Assembly: GCA_028564675.1 (NCBI GenBank)
Contig: JAOVVO010000098.1
Span: 62,001 to 126,000 of the forward strand
From: Onchocerca lupi
Lineage: Eukaryota > Nematoda > Chromadorea > Rhabditida > Onchocercidae
Direction: 5' to 3'
DNA length: 64,000 nucleotides
Translations under genes and position numbers: made by a program
The notes under the pieces: model-generated
Told to the model about the DNA's origin: nothing
The model's input: the letters and a program-made list of their open reading frames with translations, nothing else
Databases searched by the model: none
Part shown: one piece after another, positions 52,241 to 64,000 of the stretch
How positions within the stretch are numbered: the stretch's first letter is position 1
Layout: each line of letters starts with the position of its first letter

Positions 52241-54134
52241 ATGGGAGAAGATTTTAACCGATGTGATTTATGTCGCGCCAAACTTTGCGGTTTTTCGCCA
52301 CCTGCTCATTTAGCCCCTCTTACTGCATTACTCCCATGTCTTCATGCTTTCTGTCCATCTTGTAAAGTCAAATGTGAACAAGGTGTGTATTTTGTTCTGC
52401 ATAATTTTTTGCATTTTTTCAGTCACTTATTCAGAAAACATAGAAATCAAGAAAAATATTGACGTTTTAGTTTTATTATAGCATCAGTGAATCAGGAGAC
52501 GTTGGTTTGCCAAGTTTGCCGCACAGAATGTCTTCGATCTCATGTACTTGATCTTCCAAATGCAAGCGATTGTGCTGTAAGGTCTGTAGCCTTCAATTTT
52601 GAATCAACATGATATATTCGTTGCTTGTAGCGATTTACTTCTCCTCTAAATGTAGCAGCGAGTTTTTATTTGTTAGTCTCTGAAATAGTATTAAATAATC
52701 GGATTCTCGGACAACTTTTTTGCCTTTCTTATGAAGTCTGAATTTAAAATACTTCACAAAAAGCGCCGTTTCTGTCATTATATTAGAAATGATTATACTG
52801 GAATGCTAGATTATTCTTGTTCCCAATTCCCTGCAACTTTAATTTCGAAAAAGTTCATGTTCTGTTTCAGAAGATGTGAATCCACAGCATGTCCAGATAA
52901 GCATCAAGCTACAACTAAATGCATTATTTGCAATGAAGCTTTATGTGCAGATTGTAGTTTAGCACATCAACGCGTCACCGCGACATCTTCTCATTTTTTG
53001 CAAACTGTTAGTTAATATTCTTTTAAATTAACTGTCTTAAATAGGTTTTTTTTTGGGGACTGATGTTCATATATTATTAATTATTGCTGTTTTTTGGAAG
53101 TCCAGAAAAAAAAGGGAAAGTGTTTGCTATTTTTGAATTGTCGAAGAATTTCTTTCCTTTTTTGTTTTTTTTGCCTTTTTCAACGTAAGGGAAAATATGA
53201 GTACAGACTTCGCAATTCCTCCTAAACTTCAAATTTTTTTATTAAAAGTACTAGCTTCAGCTATTTTGAGGAAATTCAAGGTTGATAAATTCAAGTTTCT
53301 TCATTTGAATTTTTCATCTATATCATTTTCAGTTGTGCCCCGTGACTCCGAAGTGTGTCCGCTGTCGTCTCCACAACAATATGAAAATTGTGTCGTTGTG
53401 TCAGTGTGGATCGGTAAGCGTTTTTGGTTTGATAGTTTTATTTTTGCTACTGAGAAATAAGGAAGTACTTTACTGCTTATAAGTTATTATGTATTCTCTT
53501 TTTTAATAGCTTTACGCGATTTTATGGTGTCTAAAATATACTTTTGCAGTATTTGTGTATGACCTGCGTCGCTAGTAGGCTTCATGAGGGTCCTTCACAT
53601 ATGATAACACCCTTATCTAATCTACCAAATGCTCATGTCGATGAAAATAAAATTATGTCTTCAACAGTACGAGAAACAACACACATCGATTGCAGGTCTG
53701 AATATTGGTTTTTAAATCGATAATTAATGAATTTCCTGAAAATCGACTTGTCAATTTTCGTAGTTTTCTTACATTTAGTATCTTTTGTTTTAGTATTTCG
53801 TTCTCAAGCTACAAGGTTGGACTAAGGTTTGATGTGATATATTTTAATAACTCAGTCAAATTATAAAAATGGCTTTTCAGTTTATCAATGATACAAGTGC
53901 GCAAGAATGCCTTGAGTGAACGTGTTGCTAATTTAAAGAAGGAAGTTGGGAATCAAGTTGTGCATATTTGTCAAGCGGTAGTTTTTTTTATTAAGTCATA
54001 TTTTCTTTTACGTCATTTTTTTATTGATTAAATCACCTTCTTAGGAGCTGTAAAGATTATCGCTTATCACTGTGCGCTTTAAGCAAATTTGGAAGTTTGT
54101 ATGAGAAAATGGTTTATTTAGGAATTTCTCTAAA

Positions 54135-54165
<31 letters not shown>

Positions 54166-57100
54166 GAAGTAGATGCAAAGCGAGCACTAGAATTTAGATG
54201 AAGTTTGAAAAGGAATAATGTCTTACTTTCGATATAAATGCGAAGAGGTTCATTGCAGTTTTTTTGACTACTAAGCTCTTATGTTCTGCTCCTGTAAATT
54301 TTATTGTTTTCTGCAGGTGATGAGAAGGGGAAATGATTTATTGCGAGCATTGGATGCGGTTCAGTTTTATAAAGGACAAGAATATGACAAACTTCGTAAT
54401 GAGCTACTCTGGCAAAAACGACGATTTAGTAGAGTAAGTGTAATTTTGAAGAAGTGTACTGCATGGCATGTCTAGTTGCAGAACTATCCTGACCTTAGTT
54501 GTTCAATCTGTTCTCTGTAATAATGCTACTAATTCTACCACTACTACTATTATTACTAAATAATAATAATAATATAGTGTATAAATTTTTAAAACTATCG
54601 CAAACTTCTGAGTTTGCTATAGTTTTAGAAATTCATACATTGGATATCGAGTAGATTGCAGATTAACTCATATACTGAATTGATTGTAGATTAACTCATA
54701 TGCTTCACGCATCAAAGATTTCGAAGATCTCACTACTCTTGTGATCATGCGGCAGTTTTTGGAGAACTGTATTATAGTTATCAAATCAAAAAAAGTCAGC
54801 AGTGAGGTTTGAAGTTTGCGATTTTTTTTCAATTTTGTTTGTTTTTTAAAAGCGAACTTTATATAAATTTCTGATCAAATTTATTCTATAAGTTTTCAAA
54901 AATTGTTTCAGAGAAGCTTGAATGGCCTGCAGCGTCCAGCTACGGTACAGTTTAAACCCGATACAGAACATGTTCTAGCAAATATCAGTCAATGGGGCCG
55001 AATTTTTGCTGAAGTCGATGATTTAGGAACACTGAAGACTGTCAGTAGTTTATTTAACGTTCTTTCTATAAAAAGTAGAGTATTAGAAGTTCAATATTTC
55101 TTCAATGTAATATGTGGATCTCTTCTTGCTGCACAAGTAATCAGCATAACTGTTTGAACAGACTTTCCTGTGATTGCTTACTTAGTTGTATTTTCCATCA
55201 TTTTAGCAGTTATTTAGGTGGAAGTTACACCAACTCCTCTTTCTTCAAATCCTATAGATGTTCCTTTATTCGATACCGCGACGAATAGATCGAGAGGATC
55301 TTGTTTACCGACAAATATCTACACACAACGCTCATCCGTTAATGGATCATTTGGGCCGAGCAACTCAAATCCCATCACCTTGAGACCACCAGTACCACAA
55401 GAGCATTCCCGGCTTTTGCAGCAACAGCAATTTCATGTCCAGGAGGTTGTTTTTTATTCTCCATATAGAATGGTTTATACAAAATGCTCTTTCTTAGGTT
55501 TGGAAAACATTACACTTTGACAAGTCTTAAATCTTACTATTAATTTGGCTTACATTATTCGAACATTCATTCACTTATCAGTGGCTCTCGGTAAAGAAGC
55601 ATTAAATTGTATCTTATAGCTGGCAGCAAGACAAATGCAAAATGCACGAAGGCAAGGATTTTCGCAATCTCAATTTCTCAATTCTTTGTTGACTGAAGGT
55701 CCTCAACGACCAGGATCTATTCAAGTGCCAGGTCCACGATATGCATTTCCATATGCTTGTGAGTTATATTCCAATTCTTTCACTTGTTTTAATGGCGGAA
55801 CGATATCAGTTGTTTGGAAGATATAGAGAAGGGGAGATAACTGTTTTCGAGAAATGTGATATACTTAATAATTACAAGAAAGCTGTTAAGGCCGATTTTC
55901 ATATAGTTTTGAAAAAAACTGATGAATAAAAGAGATCAGGGAAGCAGACCTAGCTTTCAGGAGGGGTGAATATGTAAATAGCATTTTGCTCAATTAGGAT
56001 ACTATCCTGTAAGATTTCGTATTTTCGAAGCAGATTTGAAATTTTATCAGTGAATAAGTATGTGGATAATATCTTTCGTTTTATAATATGGGTTAAGTGC
56101 AATTAATATCTGATTTATAGCTGGAATAGCTACGACCGAGCGACCCTGTGTTTCTCCATATACCCTTCCTGCTGGACAGATGCTCCCATATGCTTCTCAG
56201 CGAATGTTTTTGCCAAGTTCCATGCCAGCTCAACAACCATCAACGTCAAATTTAGTCGAAACATATAACAGCAAGTTTTTTTTTCTTGCAAATATAAGCA
56301 TATATTGCTTGCTTTTAAATAGTTTTAAGGCATTTTTTGCAAAATTCAGCAGAATTTTACAATTTTGCAATGCTTAAACACTTTTGTAATTGACGTTATG
56401 TTATTTATCATTCCCCTGTTTTGCCAGTTATATATCTATAAATATAACAGTTACTTTTTAAAAGAATCTTCAAACATTTGGTCGTTCGCTGTATAAAACC
56501 AGTTTTAAATGCATATTTGAAGATTATGAAGGAACGGTAGTTCAGTTGTTCGGATATATGCGATATATAAATTTTACGAAATTGTTTTGTTTGGAGAATC
56601 ACTTACATTGCAGGTATTCACAGAGCTCCCAATGTTCAGTTAACAAGTTTACGGTCAGGAAGCAGCTTGTCTGGAACTCTTTTCACTTCAGGAACTCATA
56701 CAAATTCGCCTGTGAGGCGATCGGGAGGATCATTGTATTGTTCATTTGCTAAAATATGAAACGAATTTTTTTTTTCTTGGATTGTAGGGGGAAATTCGTT
56801 TTTTATTTTTATTTCAACCTTTAAGTGATTGCTTTAGAATTATTCTTCTAGTTTAACTGATAAAAGTTTTTTCTCAAAATGAGGATTATGGAGGTTCCGA
56901 TTCTCTGAGCGATTTTTCTGTCCCTGTTTCTTGAACCGTCAGTCAAATTTTTATATGTTATTGATAAGGCTAATTGCGATATTTTTTTATAGAATGCAGA
57001 CTAGTCGGATTGGCATGGTTAATTCCTTACCGGTTTCGAGCTCGGATTCGCTTTCCACATTCTCTGCCACTACACAATCCATATCATCATCCAGTGCAAG

Positions 57101-60100
57101 CACTGCAGATGCACAATCTACAAACAGTTCAAACACTCCTATTTTGTGCAGCCAAAATGTTGACACATCCCCCACTAATGATAGATCTGATGTATGCTTT
57201 AACTCACCGGCCTCAAATTTCGATGTAATATCTTCGGCTCAACAAAAGTGTGCTCCTATTAGTTCTGGAACGTCATCGGGTACATGGTAAGCTATTGATG
57301 TGTTTTTATAGCGGTGTTTGATATAAAGTGTACTATCTTATTTTTGGGAAGATATTTTAATGAATATATTATCAAATTTTATTTTGATTAGTTTTAAAAA
57401 TTATGAGATTTTATTCGGAATTGCAGTGTTAACTCACCACCACCAAAAGATCCCGAACCAGCTCCGCTGAAAAAGACGGTTAGTATCAAAAAATGTAATA
57501 ATGATGAAGTGGTAAAAATGTCAAATATATTAAAAACCCAGTTGGATCAGAGCAAACAATCGGACCCAGAACAACTGAGAACTGGGACTGAGCAGCAGTT
57601 TCAAGGTCTGTTTTTAGTTTCTGTTACTGTAGGTTTGATTTTTTTACTGCTCTATTTTAATTACCCTCTTCTTGACTTTACCTGCAGCACCACACTATTG
57701 CCCTTTCAAAACATGTTGACATTGCTACTTTTCTTGTTTCATGAGGACAGTGACTCTGAGAACGTTAAATTCCTTTATTATCTTACTATAAGGTTGTTTT
57801 GCTAACCGATCGGCTTTCATTCTTCATTGATTTGCGCTTGAAATAAATTTACGTTTTGTGGCTCAAGAAAACTATTTCATTTAGCAAATGATTCGGCAGA
57901 TAATGATGAGTCAAGATGGGATGATTATTGCTATGTATGCCAGCAAGGTTGTGATGAAAAAACTGGTTCTCTTGGTTGTTGTGCGCGTTGTCCACGAGTT
58001 TTTCACAATATTTGTCATATCCCGGCTATAAAAGAACAGATGGAGAATTTACCGTATGTTTGTTTGTTTGTTTTTTTTTTTTTTTAAGTCCTTAGTGATG
58101 TTGACTTTCATCTAATGCATTATTTGATGCTGATTTTACGTTTCAATCAGCTATAGTTAATACTATAATTTTTTTTTTCTACATTAATGGTATAATCAAG
58201 AGAGTGATCGCTATCAAAAAATAGTACTCATGTATTAAATAGAAATTTGGTAGAGTAAGCGAATCAGTACTTACTTGGTGCTTTGATTCCGACTATTCCT
58301 ACTCATGATTGATTGAAGTTATATTTGATTACCTAAATAAGTTGAAATGATAATTGTAGGGATGAATGGGCATGTTCATTATGTACTGAGGCAGAACCAT
58401 TACACGAAAATTCGGGTACAATTGGACAACGGGAGAGATTGGTAAATGTTTGGATTTGATCGAGTATAAATGATGTGTGCGTCGTCTTTTTCTAATGCCC
58501 ATGACAAACCAGTGAAAAATTTTCATTTTTTCGGAATCGCGTATTTAAAATGGTGATAAGTATCACTTTTAGCTCTGCTCAAAGATTTTACTAAGTTGCT
58601 ACGAAAAACATTTGGATGTGGAACCATTTTGTCACCCTGTACCACGAACTGTCGTTAGTTATCATGTAATCATCAAACAGCCCATGGATTTTTCAACTAT
58701 TGCGCGACGCTTGAAAGAAAAATCGAAAGATGCATTCACGAACATTGCACAGTTTATCCATTGCATGAACTTAGTTTTCGAAAACTGCTCGACCTTCAAT
58801 GCAGTAAACGTTTTTCTGATGCTTTAATCTTATAAGTAAATAAACTGGCTATGATAATTAGAGGAGCTCGTATGTCATTGCTACGTCGCAGATTCAGTGA
58901 ATGCTTCTCTGTACAAAATTTGAGCTATTCTTTCCACGTTAATTTGGTTATCAGACTTTTTTTTTTTTGCTAACAAATTATAAGAAAATAAATTATGTTA
59001 AACTAAGAACTTACATTTTAGGAGTCTGTCTACGTTGAGTTCTTTTTCCTTGTAGTAGTGTGAAAAACAAAAAGAACTTGAAATAGTTCATTCCGCCTTT
59101 AGTCCTTAGTTTGTTTTACGTGCTGTATGTTTGGACCTGAAAATCCGGAATATTAAATTCGTGAGTTATTTTGTTACGTATGGGAGCTCAAGCATATAGG
59201 AAGACTCGCTGTTATGGAATCCTGTAATCCTGTATATTTTACTTCAGTCTTTCAGCTTTTAGCTACACTTTCAGCCAGGTGATGAAGTTGCGAAGGCGGG
59301 ACGTTCTGTTTATCAAATATATAGTAGAGCAGTAAAGGAATATCTTCCATGCATGAAAAGTCAAGTGTGGTTATATGTGAATAGATATTCAGAAAATCGT
59401 CATACGGGATTAATGCAAAAAGAGCAGGTAGATATATTTATATGTTCGATTGTCATCCGGAGTGCTAGAATGTGCTTGGTATCTAAAGATTCTGTAACTG
59501 ATCTCCGTATGCGGTACTTTTTTGCATACCCTTTTCTTAATTTTAATCTATCCTTCCCTATATTTTGTCCAATGGTTGAGTTTTTTTGTCTGAAAAAGTT
59601 TGTTCAACTTTGTCAGGGTGCCATTTGCTCATGAGTACAAGTCGTAAACTCTTTTAGAGTAAAAATCTCTTTTGAACTTCATTTGACTATTTTATAATAC
59701 CATCAGTAATTAGCCTTTCACACATACAGATGATTTTAAATTATCTTTCTCAAGTGTATTTTGGTGTGTTAGATAAGGTATCGAAATAGCAGTGGAACTG
59801 CTGGAATTTATGGAAGCATTTAATTCAGCTTCAGTAGGAAAGGAAATGTAATCGTTATACATAACTTGAAGCAAGTCTACTTGAAATGTAATCGTTCTGG
59901 AAATTTTTGATTGTAAATTATCATAACAGAAGTTTCTATTTTTGTTTTACGTTATTATTTCGAAAATTGTGTTTTTGTTCAAGCGGCGAAATATTGCAGA
60001 ATGCCCAAGCCTCATCTTCCATTATACGGGTGCATGAAACATCTGCAGAGCCTGTCACTAAGAAGCCCAGAAAGGAAGTCAAAAGCGAATTTAGTGAAAC

Positions 60101-60107
60101 TGTTTAG
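52241..60107 (+). CDS. TIF1-family (TRIM24/28/33, bonus-like) chromatin regulator
   Basis: Nineteen in-phase exons (933 residues): 52241-52382, 52482-52581, 52871-53006, 53333-53413, 53550-53695, 53881-53977, 54317-54433, 54912-55040, 55218-55445, 55620-55758, 56121-56270, 56614-56734, 56993-57286, 57427-57605, 57885-58053, 58360-58441, 58573-58803, 59275-59427 and 60000-60107. Domains in order: RING (C8, C11, C33, H35, C38, C41, C57, C60), B-box 1 (83-122), B-box 2 (C137, H140, C149, C151, C156, C159, H165, H170), coiled coil (about 200-320), a long Gln/Ser/Pro-rich linker (about 320-690), PHD finger (C702, C705, C719, C722, H727, C730, C748, C751), bromodomain (about 771-880, with the acetyl-lysine Asn in TFNAPGDEVAKAG) and a basic KKPRK near the end. 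This RING/B-box/coiled-coil plus PHD-bromo order defines TIF1 proteins: nuclear E3 ligases and transcriptional co-regulators that read histone H3 tails. Intron 11 appears to use a GC donor. Confidence 0.92.
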
Positions 60108-60230
60108 AATTTCACTTGAAGTTTGTTCATTTTTTGTAAGAAGTTTGCTGAAGTTTGTATATACCTCTTATTGTAATTTCATGTTGGTTGTTGAGATCAT
60201 GCTGTGGTCAAATAGACAGTGAAAAACCAT

Positions 60231-60236
60231 AATAAA
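60231..60236 (+). terminator. Polyadenylation signal of the TIF1-like gene
   Basis: AATAAA lies about 125 bases after the stop at 60105-60107, a normal distance. Confidence 0.6.
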
Positions 60237-60500
60237 TCGATGATTAAAGAAGTAAATGCCTGGCATAACTTTCTTCGAATGATGAAATTTAGCTACTGAA
60301 TTTTGATAGCTGTTTAACAGTCTCCTGGCTTTCAAATATTGGAAATAATTCCCATTAAATACAAAGCATTCCTTTTACCTATTACTTCCACTTGCGACTT
60401 CGATCACAGCTTGACGGAACACTATAGTTCAAAGTATGATGCTTTATTCTTTGCTCAGGTGCTGTAATATATACAGTGATTTTTTTTTTTATGTTTTCAG

Positions 60501-60577
60501 TGACGCGTAGGGTAGCACAAGATTTTTCAGCGGAGAAAGCCGTTCTGAATGAATTTGTGGCGATTGGAAATTTTTAA
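60501..60577 (+). CDS. Possible alternative last exon of the TIF1-like gene
   Basis: After ATGTTTTCAG, the frame TRRVAQDFSAEKAVLNEFVA runs to IGNF and a TAA at 60575-60577. It begins with two bases of a split codon. The last listed exon contains a phase-compatible GTGAAA donor after GAATTTA (60094), which would join to give KSEF-M-TRRVAQ and a different C-terminus. Without transcripts this stays a candidate; it could also be a chance open stretch. Confidence 0.35.
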
Positions 60578-60579
60578 GC

Positions 60580-61332
60580 TAGACGTTAAACGTAATTGGA
60601 CTTGGCAATTTTAATGAATCTAGGTGTAATTAATTCCTAAATATAACAGATATTTATTTAATTCAGTTATTTTCGGAATACCTTCCGTACTGAAATTGTC
60701 CTGTAAATAAGAACTTGTCAATGAGACTCACTTTCCACAAATAACCCCAATATTCATCAAATTTCAAATGGAATTCTGTAACTTGCAGTTCTAAAGCATA
60801 GTTTCGGAAACATGAAAATTTGTTTTCTCGAAGCATAAGGTTTTTGCTGAACTCTTTGCTCTCCTCGTCTTGGTTTTTGGCATTTTTGTGTGGAATGCTG
60901 GTAGTATATGTAATTATATCTTTCAAGGGACTATACATATATGCTTGCTAAATTCAGAAAAATGGACTTGACGTGTAAATAGTGGTGAGCCGTCAGTAAA
61001 TAAGCTAACAAATAATTTAATTAAGTATTCATACAAGGAGGCACTCAGGAGCGCTATAAAGAAACATAAATTAACAGATGAATGTTCATCGTAATTTATA
61101 AACGGAGATAAAAAGTGAAACATATTTGGTCACTGGCGCGGAAGGCTGTGTCGATAAGATTTAAGCCTATGAAGTTTATTATTTCAGTTGAAAGATGCTT
61201 AATTACTGACTAGTAGTTTTTCTGATAGGAAAATCGATTGTGAGAAGCGAAGTGAAATTTAATCAAAATTATATTTGATCTAACTTAAATGAAACCGTTC
61301 ACAACAGTAGTAATGGCATCATCATTGACATT
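60580..61332. other. Space between convergent genes
   Basis: This holds 3' UTR of the TIF1-like gene from the left and of the kinase gene from the right. TTTATT at 61175-61180 (AATAAA on the minus strand) is a likely polyadenylation signal for the kinase gene, about 155 bases after its stop. Nothing else was recognised. Confidence 0.6.
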
Positions 61333-64000
61333 TCAATTAGAAATGTTAGTGAGTGATGTGGTGAATGAACGTGCAGAGACACGTTCATAGTGACTATCCA
61401 GAAATGCACCACTTGACACACCACGTCGTAACTGTCTTACAACATCTTCCATCATTTCTGTTAATTCGAAGAATGTCGGTCGACGTTTCGGATCTTCCAT
61501 CCAGCATCGTCGCATGACATGATAATATCTGGAACATAGATAGATCACTTTTTTCCGTATATTTATGAAATTCTGGAAGTTGATTTACTTCAGGAAATGA
61601 TCAGAGCGAATTTCTAAACTGCCGCTATTTTAGTCATATTTTTTTATACTCAACAATCAAAATGGATTATTACTCGAGCTGTTAAAACAAAAGATATGAT
61701 TTAGCTAACAGAAATTGATTAGAAAATGGCAATTTAAATAAAAAGTACAAGTTATCAGGACATCCTTTCGGTTTCATCAAACGATGGCCACTCTTTAGTA
61801 AACGAAGGATATCGGTAAATTCAAGATCTGCATAAGGAACTAAACCACGCGTAGCTAATTCCCATAGCACAATTCCATATGCCCAAACATCTGCTTTGAA
61901 TGTGTACTGCAATATATCTCATTGATTGATTAATCATTCAAAATTATTTGTGCACAGAATAACAGTTCTTGCTTGACTATGGAAGGCAGCTTTTTGCACT
62001 GCTAAAAACAAAAAAAAAAATTTAGTTTCATTTTGGAATTGATTGAGATCGTGCCAAACACTACGCCAAATGAATCCGTAATACATTTCGATTCAAATCA
62101 AAATCGACAATTTTAACAAGTTACGCATCTAGCCTTCAATGATTCGAAATGCAGCAAAAGGCTAGTGACATTTTTTATATTGTGAAAGACTTAACGATGC
62201 CGAAAATAACAATCAATTGATGAAATATCAAACAAATTCATATACCTTAGCATAGATGCCTAGAAATAACTTTCAATGACTGATTGTCAAATGGTGCGAC
62301 CATTAAAATTAATGGGATGGTAATTCAGGTTCCTTACAAAGCCTTAGTATTTCTGATTATTTTGATGATGAAAAATTACTACAAGTTTCAAATTTTCTAC
62401 AGTGTATTATGAAAAGATATTAGCTTATGTTCTCGCAGAAAAAAAAGTTTTTCTAGGAGTAGAAAAGAAATGAAATGAATAAATAGAGAAACCTGTTGTT
62501 CTTCAAGCGATTCAATGGGCATCCATCGAATGGGAATACCACGATCTTTATGAATGGCCTGATACATTCCACATCGTGATACGTCTCGACTCAAACCAAA
62601 ATCGGCAATTTTAACAACAAGATACGCATCTAACCTTCAATGATGTAAAATAAATAGAAAGTTTGACTACATTTTTCAAGTTACGATAGACTAACGACGC
62701 TGAAACATGGATCATTTGATTTGATGAAGATCCTACAAATTTCAAGAAACACAAGAAAATTTTTTGACGAACATGCAATTTCGTGCCGCAAGATCTCGAT
62801 GAATAAACTGTTTATCATGCAAGTAAGTCATTCCTTTTGAAATTTGAATGCCAAAGTCGAGGAGATTGCCAAATGTGAGTCTCTGTATGTAAATTAAAGA
62901 AAGTATTAAAGCATGAATGAAAATTGCATAAAAAATGAATATTAGATTTAACTGAAATATTTGAAACAATAAAATGGGAAAGGCAGCTTTAATGGATGAT
63001 CAATTGTGTTGTGATCAGCTTGTGAGAAGAAAATAATTTACCTAATTTGTGTGAATTTCAAATTTTGTTAAATCTAAAACGAAGTAAGAGAGTACATTTT
63101 CCGGATTGATGATATAATGTCGTAAATCTCCTTGAGCCATGAAATCAGTAACAATGACGGGATAATTATTGATACTTAAGGAAATACCAATAAGTCGAGC
63201 AACATTTGGATGATCAAAATTAGCCATGATTAAGCCTTCTTGTAAAAACTCGCTAATGCCAGTTATGACACCATCACTTTGTGAATCGATTGTTTTACAT
63301 GCTACATCTATCAGTTGACCATCGGCACTTCGATATACTGCCCGGTAGACAATACCGAAATTTCCTGGAATATAATTCACTACTTATAACAATACAGATT
63401 AGTTCAGTTCAAGTATCGTCGCAATTGCCGGTAAATGGTAATCGTTAACAAAAAGACATTAGGGAAATCAGCATTACCTTTTCCAATTTCGTCACCCAAT
63501 TCCAGATCATTCAGAGATATTTGCAATTTCGGATCTATTTCCAGAAACAAATTTTCATACGGATTAAATGTTTTTATTTCGTCACCTCTTCTTTTAAGGC
63601 CACTAAACGGATTATTGTTCACTAAAAAGAATTATAAAATACGCATTTAAATGTAGTCCAAATGATAAAGAGTGAAAATCAAAGAAAAAATAGATAACAT
63701 CAAATGACAGGAAATCACTTCAAATAGCAAAAGCGAACTAACCGAATGGGGCATGACTTGTATCAAGTGATATTTGTGAGCCACTTTTACCGCATTCTTT
63801 CATTCGCTTTTGTTTGCGCTGTAAGGAGAGAATCGACAACACTTAATTCATGCGTGCAGCATTGTAAGCATCTTCCTGGATATGTCAGGCTAGACAATGT
63901 GAAGATGAAATTTCGAATGAAAAATACAATTTTCCATTTCTTATAATAATTCAAGGCTAACTTTATGAAACTGACGAAGAAGGCATAAGATCAGCACGAT
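61333..64000 (-). CDS. MET/RON-like receptor tyrosine kinase (3' part)
   Basis: Minus-strand exons joined in phase: 64000(beyond)-63962, 63818-63743, 63621-63478, 63364-63096, 62882-62773, 62634-62493, 61906-61749 and 61528-61333 (stop). The first encodes IVLILCLLRQFHK, the inner end of the membrane segment; RKQKRMKECGKS then anchors the cytoplasmic side. The juxtamembrane part leads to a tyrosine kinase domain: glycine loop GKGNFG, VACK lysine, HRDLAARN catalytic loop, DFG, IPIRWMPIESL, and DVWAYGIVLWE. EFLQEGLIMANFDHPNV, MAQGDLRHYI and TRGLVPYADLEFTDILRLLK resemble MET/RON and nematode MET-like receptors. The activation loop has one tyrosine (CGMYQAIHKDRG), not the YY pair of MET. The short tail (about 30 residues, one Tyr in SHYERV) lacks MET's docking motif. 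The ectodomain lies beyond the window, so ligand class is unknown. A decayed copy of the DFG exon lies in the intron before 61906. Confidence 0.9.
62081..62228 (-). pseudogene. Decayed duplicate of the kinase DFG exon
   Basis: This block matches 62579-62726, the 5' part of exon 62634-62493 and its upstream intron, with many substitutions. On the minus strand it keeps the acceptor context TTGAAG and LDA. TAT has become TAA straight after, one GTT codon is lost, and DFG reads DFD. It lies in the intron between exons 62634-62493 and 61906-61749. The premature stop and altered DFG make it non-functional as an exon. Confidence 0.75.

Noticed and set aside
53719..53880. Possible extra exon between TIF1 exons 5 and 6
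   Set aside because: Exons 5 and 6 join in phase without it, and the sequence shows several stops.
1..64000. tRNA, rRNA, spliced-leader RNA or CRISPR loci
   Set aside because: No cloverleaf with a GTTCGA-type box, no rRNA-like tract, no SL sequence with an Sm site and no regularly spaced repeats were seen on either strand.

Overview
The window looks like nuclear DNA of a nematode, most likely a filarial or related spirurid worm. The evidence is the AT-rich base composition, small coding exons split by many AT-rich introns of roughly 100-800 bases, TTTCAG-like splice acceptors, start codons lying just after acceptors (as expected for SL trans-splicing), and the gene content. No bacterial operons, CRISPR arrays, tRNA or rRNA genes were seen. 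The species cannot be named from the sequence alone.

Six protein-coding genes were assembled by hand from exons with matching splice phases. From left to right: (1) positions 239-1685, plus strand, the 3' part of a COP9 signalosome subunit 8-like gene. (2) 9251-10889, plus, a secreted invertebrate-type (destabilase) lysozyme with an altered catalytic position. (3) 20027 down to 15367, minus, a 13-exon gene for a 552-residue protein I do not recognise. (4) 44197-46847, plus, a six-exon gene for a 249-residue protein I do not recognise. (5) 52241-60107 (possibly to 60577), plus, a 19-exon TIF1-family (TRIM24/28/33, Drosophila bonus) chromatin regulator with RING, two B-boxes, coiled coil, PHD finger and bromodomain. 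(6) 64000 down to 61333, minus, the membrane-proximal and kinase part of a MET/RON-like receptor tyrosine kinase whose ectodomain lies beyond the window. Genes 5 and 6 converge.

The gaps between genes are long. Most of the structure lies in the 24-kb gap between genes 3 and 4. It holds a perfect 58-bp-arm foldback (30152-30271), two identical 350-bp copies of a dispersed repeat 12 kb apart (30343-30692 and 42334-42683), a Helitron-type terminal junction (about 41950-41970), microsatellites, and possible orphan exons near 43 kb. The gap between genes 1 and 2 holds an inverted repeat, decayed local repeats and a long reading frame broken by one stop. Inside the kinase gene there is a decayed duplicate of the DFG exon.

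The genes do not form a pathway. They are an ordinary mixture of housekeeping (COP9), secreted defence or digestion (lysozyme), chromatin (TIF1) and signalling (MET-like kinase) functions. I found no convincing undescribed multi-gene system. The most unusual items are the lysozyme active-site change, the foldback and repeat cluster, the kinase pseudo-exon, and the two unrecognised genes.
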